A DNA stretch of 64,000 bases. Source: Acinetobacter sp. C26M (lineage in GTDB: Bacteria; Pseudomonadota; Gammaproteobacteria; Pseudomonadales; Moraxellaceae). This document shows, in pieces, positions 54,543 through 63,478 of the stretch. The translations under genes were made by a program, and so were the position numbers. The stretch's first letter is position 1. Every line of letters starts with the position of its first letter. The notes under the pieces are model-generated. The model did no database searches and had not been told where the DNA came from. It saw nothing but the letters and a program-made list of their open reading frames with translations. The stretch lies in the NCBI RefSeq assembly GCF_023702675.1, contig NZ_CP098478.1, positions 2,914,001-2,978,000 of the forward strand, in the 5' to 3' direction.

Positions 54543-56303
54543 TTAAGCCACTTGCTGTCCTGTTTTTACTGGCAATAGGTTTTTATCCAAACTTAATTGA
54601 TAACCTCGGGTTTTATCAATCACATATTCAGGCTTTTTGATCGAATCCACATAAATCCACTGCGATTGAACTTGTGCTGCATCAAATTGAACAACCAAAT
54701 ACCCTCTTTGATTTAAGTTGCAATAATTCAACTCATCAATCAAAGTCGTAAATGCAAATTCAAACTGTTGAAGCTGCGCCAGTGGAATATTTAAATATTT
54801 TTCCAAACCCGGCGAAGACACCGAACTAGTTGCCAATTCTACCCCGACAAAAGCACCATCTTTACTGTATAAATTCGATGACCACGCATTATGAGTATCC
54901 CCTGCCAGTACCACTACTTTTTTCTTTAACTGTGCCAAAGTGCCATATACAATCTCACGCTCAGCAAAATAACCATCCCATGCATCTAGGTTATAAGGTG
55001 CAACTGTCAAAACACGCGCTTTTTCTTGTGCAGTTAAACTAGGATCACCTTGTAATAATCGAATTTTCAATTTTACTAATTCAGTGATTTGGGCATTCAT
55101 CTTATTTAAAGTATCTGCACTCGGATTGCCTGCGGTAATCTCAGCTAAGGCAAGCAGCAGTTCTGCAGGAACCAACATCTTGGTCATTAAAATTTGCTGA
55201 CCAAGCACATTCCAAGTTGCTGTTGACTGTTGCAGTTTTCCAATCAGCCAATCACGTTGGGTATAGCCCATTAAAGTACGCGCTGGATTAGTGAGATCTG
55301 CTTGGAATTTTGCAATATCCAAACCATTCGCTGTCATATAATTGGCATAATCCAACTGTTCATCACGCGCAATAATACGCGTATCCAACATCGTCAATTG
55401 AACCAGATTGCCAAAATCGAACTGGCGGTAAATCTTTGTGTGTTGATCATCGACAGGGCGAATTGGCATCCACTCAAAATAGGCCTGCAAAGCTGCCAAT
55501 TTACGATCAAGGAAAGGTCCTTCATTCGGTTGATGATTTTCAGCCCCTTCTCGCCATGCATCATTGGCTAACTCATGATCATCCCAAATCACAATAAATG
55601 GATGACGATGATGCAAGGCCTGCAAGTCTTTATCTTTACGATACAGCGCATAACGTTTGCGATAATCATCTAATTTAATAATTTCTTTACTGTTATCTGT
55701 AGCTAGGCTTCGTCCCAATTTAGCTGCATCTTCTGCTGCATAGCCATCTGCACCATATTCATAGATGTAGTCACCAAGGTGAATCACTACATCGACATTC
55801 TGCTTGGCCATTTCACGGTACACATAGAAATAACCTGCTGGGTAGTTTGAACATGAACATACCGCAAAACTGACTTTTGTCGTGCTGCTTGGCAAAGTCT
55901 TGGTTTGCCCGATAGGCGAGCTCTTATCACCGAAAATAAAACGGTAGAAATAGCTTTGATCCGGTTTCAAACCTGTCGCATCAACCTTCACGGTAAAATC
56001 TTGTGAAACCGAAGTCGTTACCTTATCCGTTTTAATAATTTGCTTGAATTGCTGATCTAAAGCAATTTCCCAAGTTACTTGTAAACGTGCGCTACTGTCG
56101 CTTGGTGTCAAGCGCGTCCATAAGATCACACGATCTTGCAAGGGATCACCACTGGCAACCCCATGTTCAAAATTCACTTGTAATGTTGTTGTCTCTTGAT
56201 CTGAACTGTCGTTACACCCCGTAAAACCCGCAGATAAAGACAACGCCCCGAAACCGAATAGACTTTTTTGAATAAGTTCCCGTCGTGAAATTTTTGCTGT
56301 CAT
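54543..56303 (-). CDS. phoD: PhoD-family alkaline phosphatase/phosphodiesterase, Tat lipoprotein
   Basis: 586 residues from ATG 56303 (MTAKISRRELIQK). The twin-arginine SRRELI plus hydrophobic core and FTGC lipobox indicate Tat export followed by lipidation. Domains: an N-terminal Fn3-like PhoD_N region (~40-140; FEHGVASGDPLQDRVILWTRLTP), then the metallophosphatase with SCSNYPAGYF (Cys ligand), VVIHLGDYIYEYG, VIWDDHELANDAWREG, and VVLAGDTHNAWSSNL. Fe/Ca-dependent phosphodiester hydrolysis outside the cytoplasm for phosphate scavenging. It lies between two tRNA-Leu copies on the opposite strand. No Pho box was confirmed. Confidence 0.94.
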   Translation of the reverse strand: MTAKISRRELIQKSLFGFGALSLSAGFTGCNDSSDQETTTLQVNFEHGVASGDPLQDRVILWTRLTPSDSSARLQVTWEIALDQQFKQIIKTDKVTTSVSQDFTVKVDATGLKPDQSYFYRFIFGDKSSPIGQTKTLPSSTTKVSFAVCSCSNYPAGYFYVYREMAKQNVDVVIHLGDYIYEYGADGYAAEDAAKLGRSLATDNSKEIIKLDDYRKRYALYRKDKDLQALHHRHPFIVIWDDHELANDAWREGAENHQPNEGPFLDRKLAALQAYFEWMPIRPVDDQHTKIYRQFDFGNLVQLTMLDTRIIARDEQLDYANYMTANGLDIAKFQADLTNPARTLMGYTQRDWLIGKLQQSTATWNVLGQQILMTKMLVPAELLLALAEITAGNPSADTLNKMNAQITELVKLKIRLLQGDPSLTAQEKARVLTVAPYNLDAWDGYFAEREIVYGTLAQLKKKVVVLAGDTHNAWSSNLYSKDGAFVGVELATSSVSSPGLEKYLNIPLAQLQQFEFAFTTLIDELNYCNLNQRGYLVVQFDAAQVQSQWIYVDSIKKPEYVIDKTRGYQLSLDKNLLPVKTGQQVA

Positions 56304-56516
56304 TTGGATAGCTACCTTAACTTTTATCACTATAAATAAATGACTTAAATTAATTAGCTTTGATGAAGCTTTGATCTCAATTTGATGAAAGAATCATTAA
56401 AATTATATGACAATGCTTATTTTTCATCAGATAAGCACATGAATTGATTGAAAAGAAAGCAAATAATCTGTTTTGCTCTTGCCAAGTTTTAAAGTGTCCT
56501 CTATTATTGCGCACAT

Positions 56517-56602
56517 GCCCGAGTGGTGAAATCGGTAGACACAGGGGATTTAAAATCCCCCGCCCACAAAGCGTGCCAGTTCGAGTCTGGCCTCGGGCAC
56601 CA
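56517..56602 (+). tRNA. tRNA-Leu (UAA), copy 2
   Basis: Identical in sequence to copy 1, including CCA. Alone in its transcript. Confidence 0.95.
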
Positions 56603-56637
56603 TCTTCCAACTAATGAAAGATGGTGCAAATAAAAAT

Positions 56638-56658
56638 CCAGCCTAAGCTGGTTTTTTT
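56638..56658 (+). terminator. Terminator after tRNA-Leu copy 2
   Basis: CCAGC-CTAA-GCTGG then seven T. Confidence 0.9.
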
Positions 56659-56688
56659 ATGCCTAAAATTTAAGGACATATAATAAAA

Positions 56689-56717
56689 AATGCCTTAATT
56701 AAAAAAATTAAGGCATT
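56689..56717 (-). terminator. Terminator after pgaD
   Basis: Twelve-base stem AATGCCTTAATT and complement with five-base loop and T-run on the minus strand. Confidence 0.88.
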
Positions 56718-56746
56718 CAATATTGTTGATCTAGAACAATAAGTAA

Positions 56747-57163
56747 TTATTCGACGCGAATAATTTTACCATTTTCATCATGATGTACGATGCTAACCTT
56801 CTGCTGACGCCCTACCTGAATTTCTTGCTCAGGTAATTCAAAATAACGCGCATAATCAGGTAAGGTCTTTTCAACAGCATGCTTTTGATGCACACGTTTT
56901 GCTGGCAAAAAACCCCACAACAACAATGCAACTGCACACATAAATAATGCGGTTACACCATGCTCAATGCCGTCGCTAAATGCGGACATTAAACGTTGTG
57001 CGATATGCGTTTTTTGCAACTCAACCAGCACCCATACCAAAATAAACGGACGCCATAACAATAACCACCCCGCCCACATCATTGCGGTGGTAGTAGTCGA
57101 GAAGTAACGTTTATGCCATGGGAGTTGGCGACGTACATCAATAATTAAACTGTCAGCTTTCAT
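56747..57163 (-). CDS. pgaD: PNAG synthase accessory protein PgaD
   Basis: 138-residue inner-membrane partner of PgaC with two TM helices (~26-50 and ~70-88) and a cytoplasmic C-terminal tail. RRQLPWHKRYFSTTTTAMMWAGW at the N-terminus is PgaD-like. In E. coli, c-di-GMP binds PgaC and PgaD together and stabilises the complex. Last gene of pgaBCD, 33 bases after pgaC. Confidence 0.88.
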   Translation of the reverse strand: MKADSLIIDVRRQLPWHKRYFSTTTTAMMWAGWLLLWRPFILVWVLVELQKTHIAQRLMSAFSDGIEHGVTALFMCAVALLLWGFLPAKRVHQKHAVEKTLPDYARYFELPEQEIQVGRQQKVSIVHHDENGKIIRVE

Positions 57164-57196
57164 TGCTTATTACTCAGCAAAATGAATCTTTCCGAT

Positions 57197-58453
57197 TCAA
57201 CGAATTCCACGATCTGGGCTAATCCAACGGGCACGTTTCTCATCATTACGCAACAGCACCTTTGGAAAGGCGACGATTGTAGCAGTAATCGTGATCAACC
57301 AAAACACAAACGGGTACCAAATCATCCAATAATAATTTTTCCCTAGGTTTGGCTCATAACGACTATCCATCCATTTGCTTAAAGCAAACTGAATTAAGCA
57401 GGTCGCACCTAATAAAATTCCACTACCGTATGGTAAAAATGGTGAACTCACCACAGCGAGAGCTGGGATTGCAAAGATAAAATGCAATAACCAGATCACC
57501 GCCATAATAAGCATCAAATATGACCAAATGAGTGTCAAACACAGCTCAAACATCAAAGGCCATAAAAAATTAAGTTTAGGCTTTAAAAACACATCAATAT
57601 TTTTAACCAGAACCTGTGCCCCACCCATAGCCCAACGTAAACGCTGTTTCCATAAACCATTTAAAGTTTCAGGCATCAAAATCCACACCAAGGCATTGGG
57701 CTCAAAGCGCACATCCCAACCAGCACGTTGCAATTTCCAAGTGATATCGATATCTTCAGTCAACATATTCGGTGACCAATAATCAACTTGATGGACAGCA
57801 CTTTTACGAAAGGCGGTGATCACACCAGATACGGTAAATAAACGACCAAAAGTACGTTGTGCGCGCTTAATCATACCGACAATTGAAGAAAACTCCCCCA
57901 CCTGAATGCGTCCGAGCAAAGTCGAACGTGTACGAATACGCGGATTACCCGTGACTGCGGCAACGGTTGGATCTTCCAAGAAATGCCGCATCATCCACTT
58001 CGCTGCGTGTGGATCAAGCAAAGCATCCCCATCAATCCCGATCAGGAATTCTGCATCGGTCATCAAGCTACCTGCTTGTAACCCCATTGCTTTGCCTTGA
58101 TTTTGCGCCAAATGTACCACACGTAATTTTTCATACTGCATGGCCAATCGATCTAACACCTCACCCGTATTGTCAGAACTGCCATCATTAATCGCAATCA
58201 CTTCAAAGTTGGGATAATCCAATTTCAGTGCATGGCTAATGGTTTCTTCGGCATTGTCCCCTTCATTAAAGCACGGTACTAAGACCGCGACTTTGGGATA
58301 CTCAGGCAAAGCTGCGGGTTGCTGATAGGGAGGATCTTGACGCTCCTTCCAGTAAAAAATAATTGCCCCAACCATCCACAAATACGACATAAATAGTGGA
58401 TAGTAAAAAACAAACTTAATGGCATATGACCACAATAAAGCAATCCAACTCAT
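57197..58453 (-). CDS. pgaC: Poly-beta-1,6-N-acetylglucosamine synthase PgaC
   Basis: 418-residue GT2 synthase. VAVLVPCFNEGDNAEETI, INDGSSDNTGEVL, GIDGDALLDP (DxD position), TEDIDITWKLQ (TED) and QRLRWAMGG (QxxRW) are present; two N-terminal and three C-terminal TM helices complete the PgaC plan. Polymerises UDP-GlcNAc into PNAG and exports it through the inner membrane. AAGGTAG precedes the ATG; 13 bases separate it from pgaB. Confidence 0.95.
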   Translation of the reverse strand: MSWIALLWSYAIKFVFYYPLFMSYLWMVGAIIFYWKERQDPPYQQPAALPEYPKVAVLVPCFNEGDNAEETISHALKLDYPNFEVIAINDGSSDNTGEVLDRLAMQYEKLRVVHLAQNQGKAMGLQAGSLMTDAEFLIGIDGDALLDPHAAKWMMRHFLEDPTVAAVTGNPRIRTRSTLLGRIQVGEFSSIVGMIKRAQRTFGRLFTVSGVITAFRKSAVHQVDYWSPNMLTEDIDITWKLQRAGWDVRFEPNALVWILMPETLNGLWKQRLRWAMGGAQVLVKNIDVFLKPKLNFLWPLMFELCLTLIWSYLMLIMAVIWLLHFIFAIPALAVVSSPFLPYGSGILLGATCLIQFALSKWMDSRYEPNLGKNYYWMIWYPFVFWLITITATIVAFPKVLLRNDEKRARWISPDRGIR

Positions 58454-58466
58454 CTACCTTACTCGA

Positions 58467-60464
58467 CTATGGTACTAATTGAGATGATTTTAGACCAAAA
58501 GCCTTACGTATGGTTTCTACATCTGGATGCCCTTTGATCGGATCATCTGGATAATACGCCACGTGCATTGCGCCTTGCTCATATAAAGACTTAATCGTCG
58601 CTGCCATTTCTTCAGACGGCACTTTTTGATCATTGCGCCAATTCACCGCTTGCAACTCCATCACGGTCTTTTTAATCCCATTTGGATACTGCTTCACACG
58701 ATTCATGATATCTGAATAGAACTTAGCTGGATTGTCCGATTGCTCCATATAAGGCATCGCCATAATCGCTGTAAAGTCATAACGATTCAGGGATTGTTCT
58801 AAGGATTGAGCGTACCAGTTTTCCGCATAGGCATTTAAAGCCACTTGTGCATAAAGATTACGTGCAGTCACGAGGAATGGCTGATATTGACGAACCTCCC
58901 CTGCGAGCTCCATGGCAAAATCATCTAGATAACGTGTTTTATACGCTGTCCATTTTTGCAAGTCCGTATCATTGTCACGTATCTTCGCTAAATCTGTTGG
59001 TAAACCTTGTTTGGCATACGCTGCCAACGCATCTGGACTGGCATCTTCATAATCTGACAAGGTCACATCATCATGGAACAACAGCCCATCAAATGGTGTT
59101 GATTTAGCAAGATCCTGATAAATCTCTTTAATGGTCTGACGTGCTTCTGGCGAGAATGGGCTGAGACGAATATAGCCCATATTCAAATGCTCACCCGCTT
59201 TTGCTTGTTGGGTTTCCACTAAGTCTTTCGATACTGGATCAGTCTTAGGCAGTTCCCAAGCCAAAAGTGGCATCCATGCATATAGACGCTGCACTGGAGT
59301 ACGAGTTTGAATCTGCCAAGCCACTCGATTGAACAAATCTGCACGCATTGGAATATGACGATTTGGGAAATACACCATATCAGCAGAACCATTGGCATCA
59401 GGATCAGAAAAGGCCTGTAAATACACCGTATTTACGCCCATACCATTAATACGGTCAATCAGATGATCGAGATTACGTTCTTGCTGTTTGCTATCTGGAT
59501 CATAAATATAGTCTAAATCGACATGCATAATTTTTTGCGGTCGATTGTTGTCATTCAGATTCAATTCACGATTCTTAATCTCTTGCGCCAAAGCACTGGT
59601 GGACATATTGCCCTGAATCAAAATACGGCTCATATTCTGTAGCGATTGCTTGGCATGATCTGCCCCATCATCCAAAGTGATGGTAATCGGCATACCCAGC
59701 TGCTTAGCCGTTTGTACCAATTGCATATTATAACGACCATAAGGCCAAACCATGACACGTGGCGAACGTAAACCATGTGCTTTTAAAAGATCATTATTGG
59801 TTTTTAAATCTTGATAAACACGGGCTTGATATACCGCATCACTTTCATAACTCTTAGTTTTAGGATCATAGATTCGCGTAATCGCAGCAGGCTCTAGATT
59901 ACCCTGTGGATTACCATTAATCCCTTGATGTAAATGATAACTATGGCTGGCGATTTCAACCAAACCACTGTTTTGCATTTCCTTCAGCTCATCCCAACTT
60001 AAGATTTTATTGCGTTCAATCGGCTCACCACCAAAATCAACTTTCTGCCCTGCTTTAGGCTCCAACCATGAACCAACGACAGCCAAAACTACTGGAATCT
60101 TTTTGGCACGAATAATCGGATATGCATTTTGATAAAACGACTGATAACCATCATCCACGGTCAGTAAAATAGGTTTACTGGGCAACTTATATTTGCCTTG
60201 ATGTGCCTTAATTAATTGATCAACATTAATAAAATGATAACCATTCTTTTTCAGCCAGTCGATGTGCTCACCAAACTGCTTCGCAGTTACTGCATAGCTT
60301 GGAATCAATGCATCTTTTCGATCTGTAATTTCGTGATACCCAATGACGGTCAATGTGGTTGCATCGATTTTTGGATTTGCCGCAAAAGTTGTGGTGCTAG
60401 CAACCACCCCAAACACTAGACCTAAAAAAGTTTTTAACGTCGGGGACACTAAACGTGTTGTCAT
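58467..60464 (-). CDS. pgaB: Poly-beta-1,6-N-acetylglucosamine deacetylase/hydrolase PgaB
   Basis: 665 residues, the two-domain form. The N-terminal CE4 deacetylase has TVIGYHEI, LTVDDGYQSFYQ (Asp-Asp metal motif), IASHSYHLH (His ligands) and VMVWPYGRY. The C-terminal GH153-like domain (~310-650) contains HVDLDYIYDPD and LLFHDDVTLSDYE. It partly deacetylates and trims PNAG in the periplasm. The signal peptide ends TTTFAA with no lipobox Cys, unlike the E. coli lipoprotein, so it is probably soluble. First gene of the operon: pgaA is not upstream. Confidence 0.95.
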   Translation of the reverse strand: MTTRLVSPTLKTFLGLVFGVVASTTTFAANPKIDATTLTVIGYHEITDRKDALIPSYAVTAKQFGEHIDWLKKNGYHFINVDQLIKAHQGKYKLPSKPILLTVDDGYQSFYQNAYPIIRAKKIPVVLAVVGSWLEPKAGQKVDFGGEPIERNKILSWDELKEMQNSGLVEIASHSYHLHQGINGNPQGNLEPAAITRIYDPKTKSYESDAVYQARVYQDLKTNNDLLKAHGLRSPRVMVWPYGRYNMQLVQTAKQLGMPITITLDDGADHAKQSLQNMSRILIQGNMSTSALAQEIKNRELNLNDNNRPQKIMHVDLDYIYDPDSKQQERNLDHLIDRINGMGVNTVYLQAFSDPDANGSADMVYFPNRHIPMRADLFNRVAWQIQTRTPVQRLYAWMPLLAWELPKTDPVSKDLVETQQAKAGEHLNMGYIRLSPFSPEARQTIKEIYQDLAKSTPFDGLLFHDDVTLSDYEDASPDALAAYAKQGLPTDLAKIRDNDTDLQKWTAYKTRYLDDFAMELAGEVRQYQPFLVTARNLYAQVALNAYAENWYAQSLEQSLNRYDFTAIMAMPYMEQSDNPAKFYSDIMNRVKQYPNGIKKTVMELQAVNWRNDQKVPSEEMAATIKSLYEQGAMHVAYYPDDPIKGHPDVETIRKAFGLKSSQLVP

Positions 60465-60717
60465 AGAGATATCGTCTCAAGATTAGAAATTCGCTGTTCG
60501 CAGATCATGCCTGCATCATCTTACAATTTTATGGACAAATAAGATGTTTTTGATGGTCAGCTGGAAGTACGGATTGTATTTATAATTTTAAAAGCTGAAA
60601 ATAAACTTAAATGTATTTTTTATGAAATCAATCACACTTTAATTGAATATTTTTTAATAAGCACAGTCCCTGATATATAAATCTATATCAGGAACTTTCA
60701 ATCACGATAAAAAAGAA

Positions 60718-61119
60718 TTAGTACTCAATTGATTGGAAATTCGGATGATCTGCAAGCTGCTGTAAATAGTGGCGTTCTTTTTGATAAAAATATTTATTCA
60801 GACGATTCACCCATTCGCCACGGCGAAAGGTCTGAATTTTTTTATGTACCCCATCATATTCCAGTAGCACCACATTGCTATCATTTTCACCCATTGCTAA
60901 ACGGGTGATTTTATAATCATGTGGCGCATACTGGTGTGAAGGCTGCAATGATCTAAGGATTTCAATTTTATAATCCCCATCAATCCAATAATGTTTATCA
61001 ATTAAGGCTTTCTCATTGACCCAAAAACCAGTCTGTGCCCCATCATGGGTATCTATCAGAAAAAAATGATCCAGCTCTTTTAATAATTCTGATGCAGTGA
61101 TATCCAAATAATCATTCAT
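60718..61119 (-). CDS. Hypothetical protein
   Basis: Not recognised. 133 residues, soluble, rich in His, Tyr, Asp and Glu, no signal peptide or TM segment. Segments such as LDHFFLIDTHDGAQTGFWVNEKALID, HYWIDGDYKIEILRSL and VVLLEYDGVHKKIQTFRRGEWV look like a small alpha/beta domain. It stands alone between pgaB and an intergenic region of ~370 bases. No evidence links it to PNAG. Confidence 0.65.
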   Translation of the reverse strand: MNDYLDITASELLKELDHFFLIDTHDGAQTGFWVNEKALIDKHYWIDGDYKIEILRSLQPSHQYAPHDYKITRLAMGENDSNVVLLEYDGVHKKIQTFRRGEWVNRLNKYFYQKERHYLQQLADHPNFQSIEY

Positions 61120-61490
61120 ATCAACCTCTACTCACTCAAATTCTTACCGTTACTTTTTTTGCCGAATTTTTATAATGGAGAAACTATCAGTGACTACCCC
61201 CGTCAACTTATAGTGACCGAAAGTGCAAAATTCCATAGCCTTAGATTAAATACAGCTTCATCAAAATCAAGGTCGTAGAAAAATTGCTCTTTTAACTCAA
61301 AGATATACAGGACTGTATATAGAGAATCAATATTTTTTTCTTAGACTGCAATAAAATTCAGATAAAAGAAATATTTTTAAAAATCAAAACCTTATTATAT
61401 GATTAGCAATATTATTTTATACTTATGATTTTTAAGCGATTTCGTCTAAAAATAGACCAAATCGCTTTATTTTTTGAATAGTAAAACCGG
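61120..61490. other. Intergenic region with palindrome and long hairpin
   Basis: About 370 AT-rich bases with no supported gene. Holds a perfect palindrome TATACAG-GA-CTGTATA at 61304-61319 and a long hairpin at 61434-61467. A short open stretch (61175-61213) ends in a run of residues that could be a protein C-terminus but is too short to call. Confidence 0.5.
61434..61467 (+). terminator. Long hairpin with T-run on the plus strand
   Basis: AAGCGATTT-C-GTCTA-AAAA-TAGAC-C-AAATCGCTT, 14 pairs with one C-C mismatch, then TATTTTTT on the plus strand. It is 24 bases beyond the FKBP stop, but its T-run suits plus-strand transcripts, for which no gene is seen. Confidence 0.65.
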
Positions 61491-61832
61491 TTATTCGTCG
61501 CGTGTTTTTACATCAAACAATTCGATTTCAAAAGTCAGATTGGCATTGGCTGGAATGATCTTACCCATTTTACGTGAGCCATAAGCCAAGTGTGCAGGGA
61601 CAATCAATTTACGCTTTCCACCTACACGCATACCCATAATGCCTTGATCCCAACCTTTAATCACACGTCCAGTACCAATCACCGTTTCAAAGTAATTACC
61701 ACGGTCTAATGATGAGTCAAACTTGGTTCCATCTTCCAACCAACCGGTATAATGAGTCGTAATCAAGGCGCCACGAACTGCTTCTTTACCTTCGCCAACT
61801 TTTAAATCAATAATTCCTAATTCTACACTCAT
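61491..61832 (-). CDS. FKBP-type peptidyl-prolyl isomerase
   Basis: 113-residue single-domain FKBP, cytoplasmic (no signal). Active-site pattern: ALITTHYTGWLEDGTKFDSSLDRGNYFE, VIGTGRVIKGWDQGIMGMRVGGKRKLIVPAHLAYG, and LTFEIELFDV. Catalyses cis-trans proline isomerisation. GGAGAG precedes the ATG. First of no obvious operon; the yaeQ-type gene lies 29 bases upstream on the same strand, so read-through is likely. Confidence 0.93.
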   Translation of the reverse strand: MSVELGIIDLKVGEGKEAVRGALITTHYTGWLEDGTKFDSSLDRGNYFETVIGTGRVIKGWDQGIMGMRVGGKRKLIVPAHLAYGSRKMGKIIPANANLTFEIELFDVKTRDE

Positions 61833-61861
61833 TTCTATCTCTCCAAATCACTCAAGCTAAA

Positions 61862-62392
61862 TTATTGCAATTGTTGCCACTGAATGTCGACCTGACCTTT
61901 GTCGCTTAACAATGTCCATTCGCCATCCATAATATTCAGCTGCAATTGCATGGTACGTTCGCATAAGCCCTCAAGTGCCTGCGTAGTTTGTGGGGTCAAT
62001 TGCCACACTTGCACATTGCTTAAGGTTTTAATCTTGGTATTTTTCTGCCACCAATCATCTGACTGAGAACCATAAGTCACAACTGCAACATTCTTACAAC
62101 GTGCACTCGCCTTTTTCACTTTATCTTCAGATGGGCAACCCACTTCGATCCATTGCTCTAATAGCCCAGTCAAATCTTTTTGCCATAACGCTGGCTCATC
62201 TGTTTCAAATAAGTCTTTGGTGAACTCTAAACGCTCATCAGCAAAACGTGCATAAGCCAGAATACGAACCATTAAACGTTCAATAGTTTCAGAAGGATGC
62301 TGAGCAAGTGTAAGCTGATAATCTGCATAGATATGCTCATCCATATTGGCAATATTGAGGTCTGCCTTATATATTGTTGCCTTTAACGCCAT
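61862..62392 (-). CDS. yaeQ: YaeQ family protein
   Basis: 176 residues matching the YaeQ family (PD-(D/E)XK-like fold). Recognisable blocks: LKATIYKADLNIANMDEHIYADYQLTLAQHPSETIERLMVRILAYA, LWQKDLTGLLEQWIEVGCPSEDKVKKASAR, and the C-terminal QLNIMDGEWTLLSD. Molecular role unknown; it has been linked to suppression of hemolysin transcription defects in enterics. AAGAG upstream of the ATG. Confidence 0.92.
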   Translation of the reverse strand: MALKATIYKADLNIANMDEHIYADYQLTLAQHPSETIERLMVRILAYARFADERLEFTKDLFETDEPALWQKDLTGLLEQWIEVGCPSEDKVKKASARCKNVAVVTYGSQSDDWWQKNTKIKTLSNVQVWQLTPQTTQALEGLCERTMQLQLNIMDGEWTLLSDKGQVDIQWQQLQ

Positions 62393-62446
62393 AAACTAAA
62401 CTCTTAAATACAATGTTCTCAAATTTGGCGCTAAGCATACTCTATT

Positions 62447-63478
62447 TTACCGAGGAGCATGTGCGATTTGATCATCAATTGGATCTATACGGCAATGCGA
62501 TAATTGTGTTTCAAAAGCTAACCAATCCTGTGTTGATTGGCAAATGATTTCAACTCGATTATCGATGCTCTCTTCAGCCGACTTATAGTTAAACTGTTGT
62601 GGATTAAAGTTAAAGCTTTTCCAACCTTGATCTGTATTAAAGATTCCTTTAATTCGCACCCAATCTTGTTGCGCACACAATAAATCTAATAGTTCATAAA
62701 AGTTGAATTGCCAACGCTTAGGTAACTTCCAACCCGCCACTGTATAACCCTGAGCTGTTTCTACATAGTGATATGGAAGCTGCTTAATTTCTGATAGCTG
62801 TTCAGTCGCTGCTTGCGCTTGTTGTAACTTTAATAAGGGTTGAATCTTACGTTGAACAGGTTGCTGCTGAATATCCAATTGTTGAATATCCACCTGCCCA
62901 TTTTCAGCTTCAATCCAATACTGGACATAGGTTTCATATTCTTGTTTTAAAGTCACGTAGGCTTGATGATCTGCTGCTGTCATACAGTCGATATGCGACA
63001 ACACCACAACCTGTGCTGCTTTTAGTTGATCGGTATATAAATTCTGTTTGACCCAATCCTGATCATGCAGACGACTCCCATCTACAACAATCACCAAAGC
63101 ACGCATTGCCAAGCTTGTTTGCCAATGCGGTTCAGTCAGTTGTTCCAATAATTGCGCTGGATGCCCTAAACCCGTGGGTTCGATAAATAAACGATCAGGT
63201 TTGCTTTCACTGAGTAAGCGCGAAAGTGCTATCTGCATCGGCAATTGACTGCTACAGCACAAACAACCACCGAGCAACTCTTTCACCGCATAACCTTGCT
63301 GCTGGGTAATCAGTTGTTGGTCTACCCCAATCTGTCCAAACTCATTCATGAGAACTGCCCAAACCTCATGCTCAGGCTTTTGAGTGAGCAAATGCTGTAA
63401 TAATGTGGTCTTCCCTGCCCCTAAAAAGCCAGAAATAATATGCGTGGGCACTGTTTTGGGAGCAATAACAACCTTCAC
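62447..63478 (-). CDS. CobW/G3E-family GTPase (putative zinc metallochaperone)
   Basis: 343-residue G3E P-loop GTPase with N-terminal GFLGAGKTTLLQHLL (Walker A), LLGGCLCCSSQL (CxCC metal-binding motif), FIEPTGLGHP (switch) and VVVLSHIDCM (base specificity, here SHID where NKxD is usual). The C-terminal CobW domain starts at ~240. Members hand zinc or other metals to client enzymes. Start is a GTG at 63478 with GAG upstream; no closer ATG exists. No Zur box was recognised upstream. Confidence 0.88.
   Translation of the reverse strand: MKVVIAPKTVPTHIISGFLGAGKTTLLQHLLTQKPEHEVWAVLMNEFGQIGVDQQLITQQQGYAVKELLGGCLCCSSQLPMQIALSRLLSESKPDRLFIEPTGLGHPAQLLEQLTEPHWQTSLAMRALVIVVDGSRLHDQDWVKQNLYTDQLKAAQVVVLSHIDCMTAADHQAYVTLKQEYETYVQYWIEAENGQVDIQQLDIQQQPVQRKIQPLLKLQQAQAATEQLSEIKQLPYHYVETAQGYTVAGWKLPKRWQFNFYELLDLLCAQQDWVRIKGIFNTDQGWKSFNFNPQQFNYKSAEESIDNRVEIICQSTQDWLAFETQLSHCRIDPIDDQIAHAPR

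Larger units (their letters stand above)
56517..56668 (+). repeat. Direct repeat unit B (tRNA-Leu plus 3' hairpins)
   Basis: Second copy of the unit at 54329-54480. The two flank phoD, which suggests a segmental duplication or an insertion between copies. Confidence 0.85.

Noticed and set aside
56377..56610. 77-codon minus-strand ORF across tRNA-Leu copy 2
   Set aside because: Antisense of a tRNA gene; this is a well-known spurious ORF type ([15 protein letters not shown] peptides).
61175..61213. Possible transposase C-terminus (MEKLSVTTPVNL)
   Set aside because: Only 12 codons with no supporting repeat or remnant nearby.
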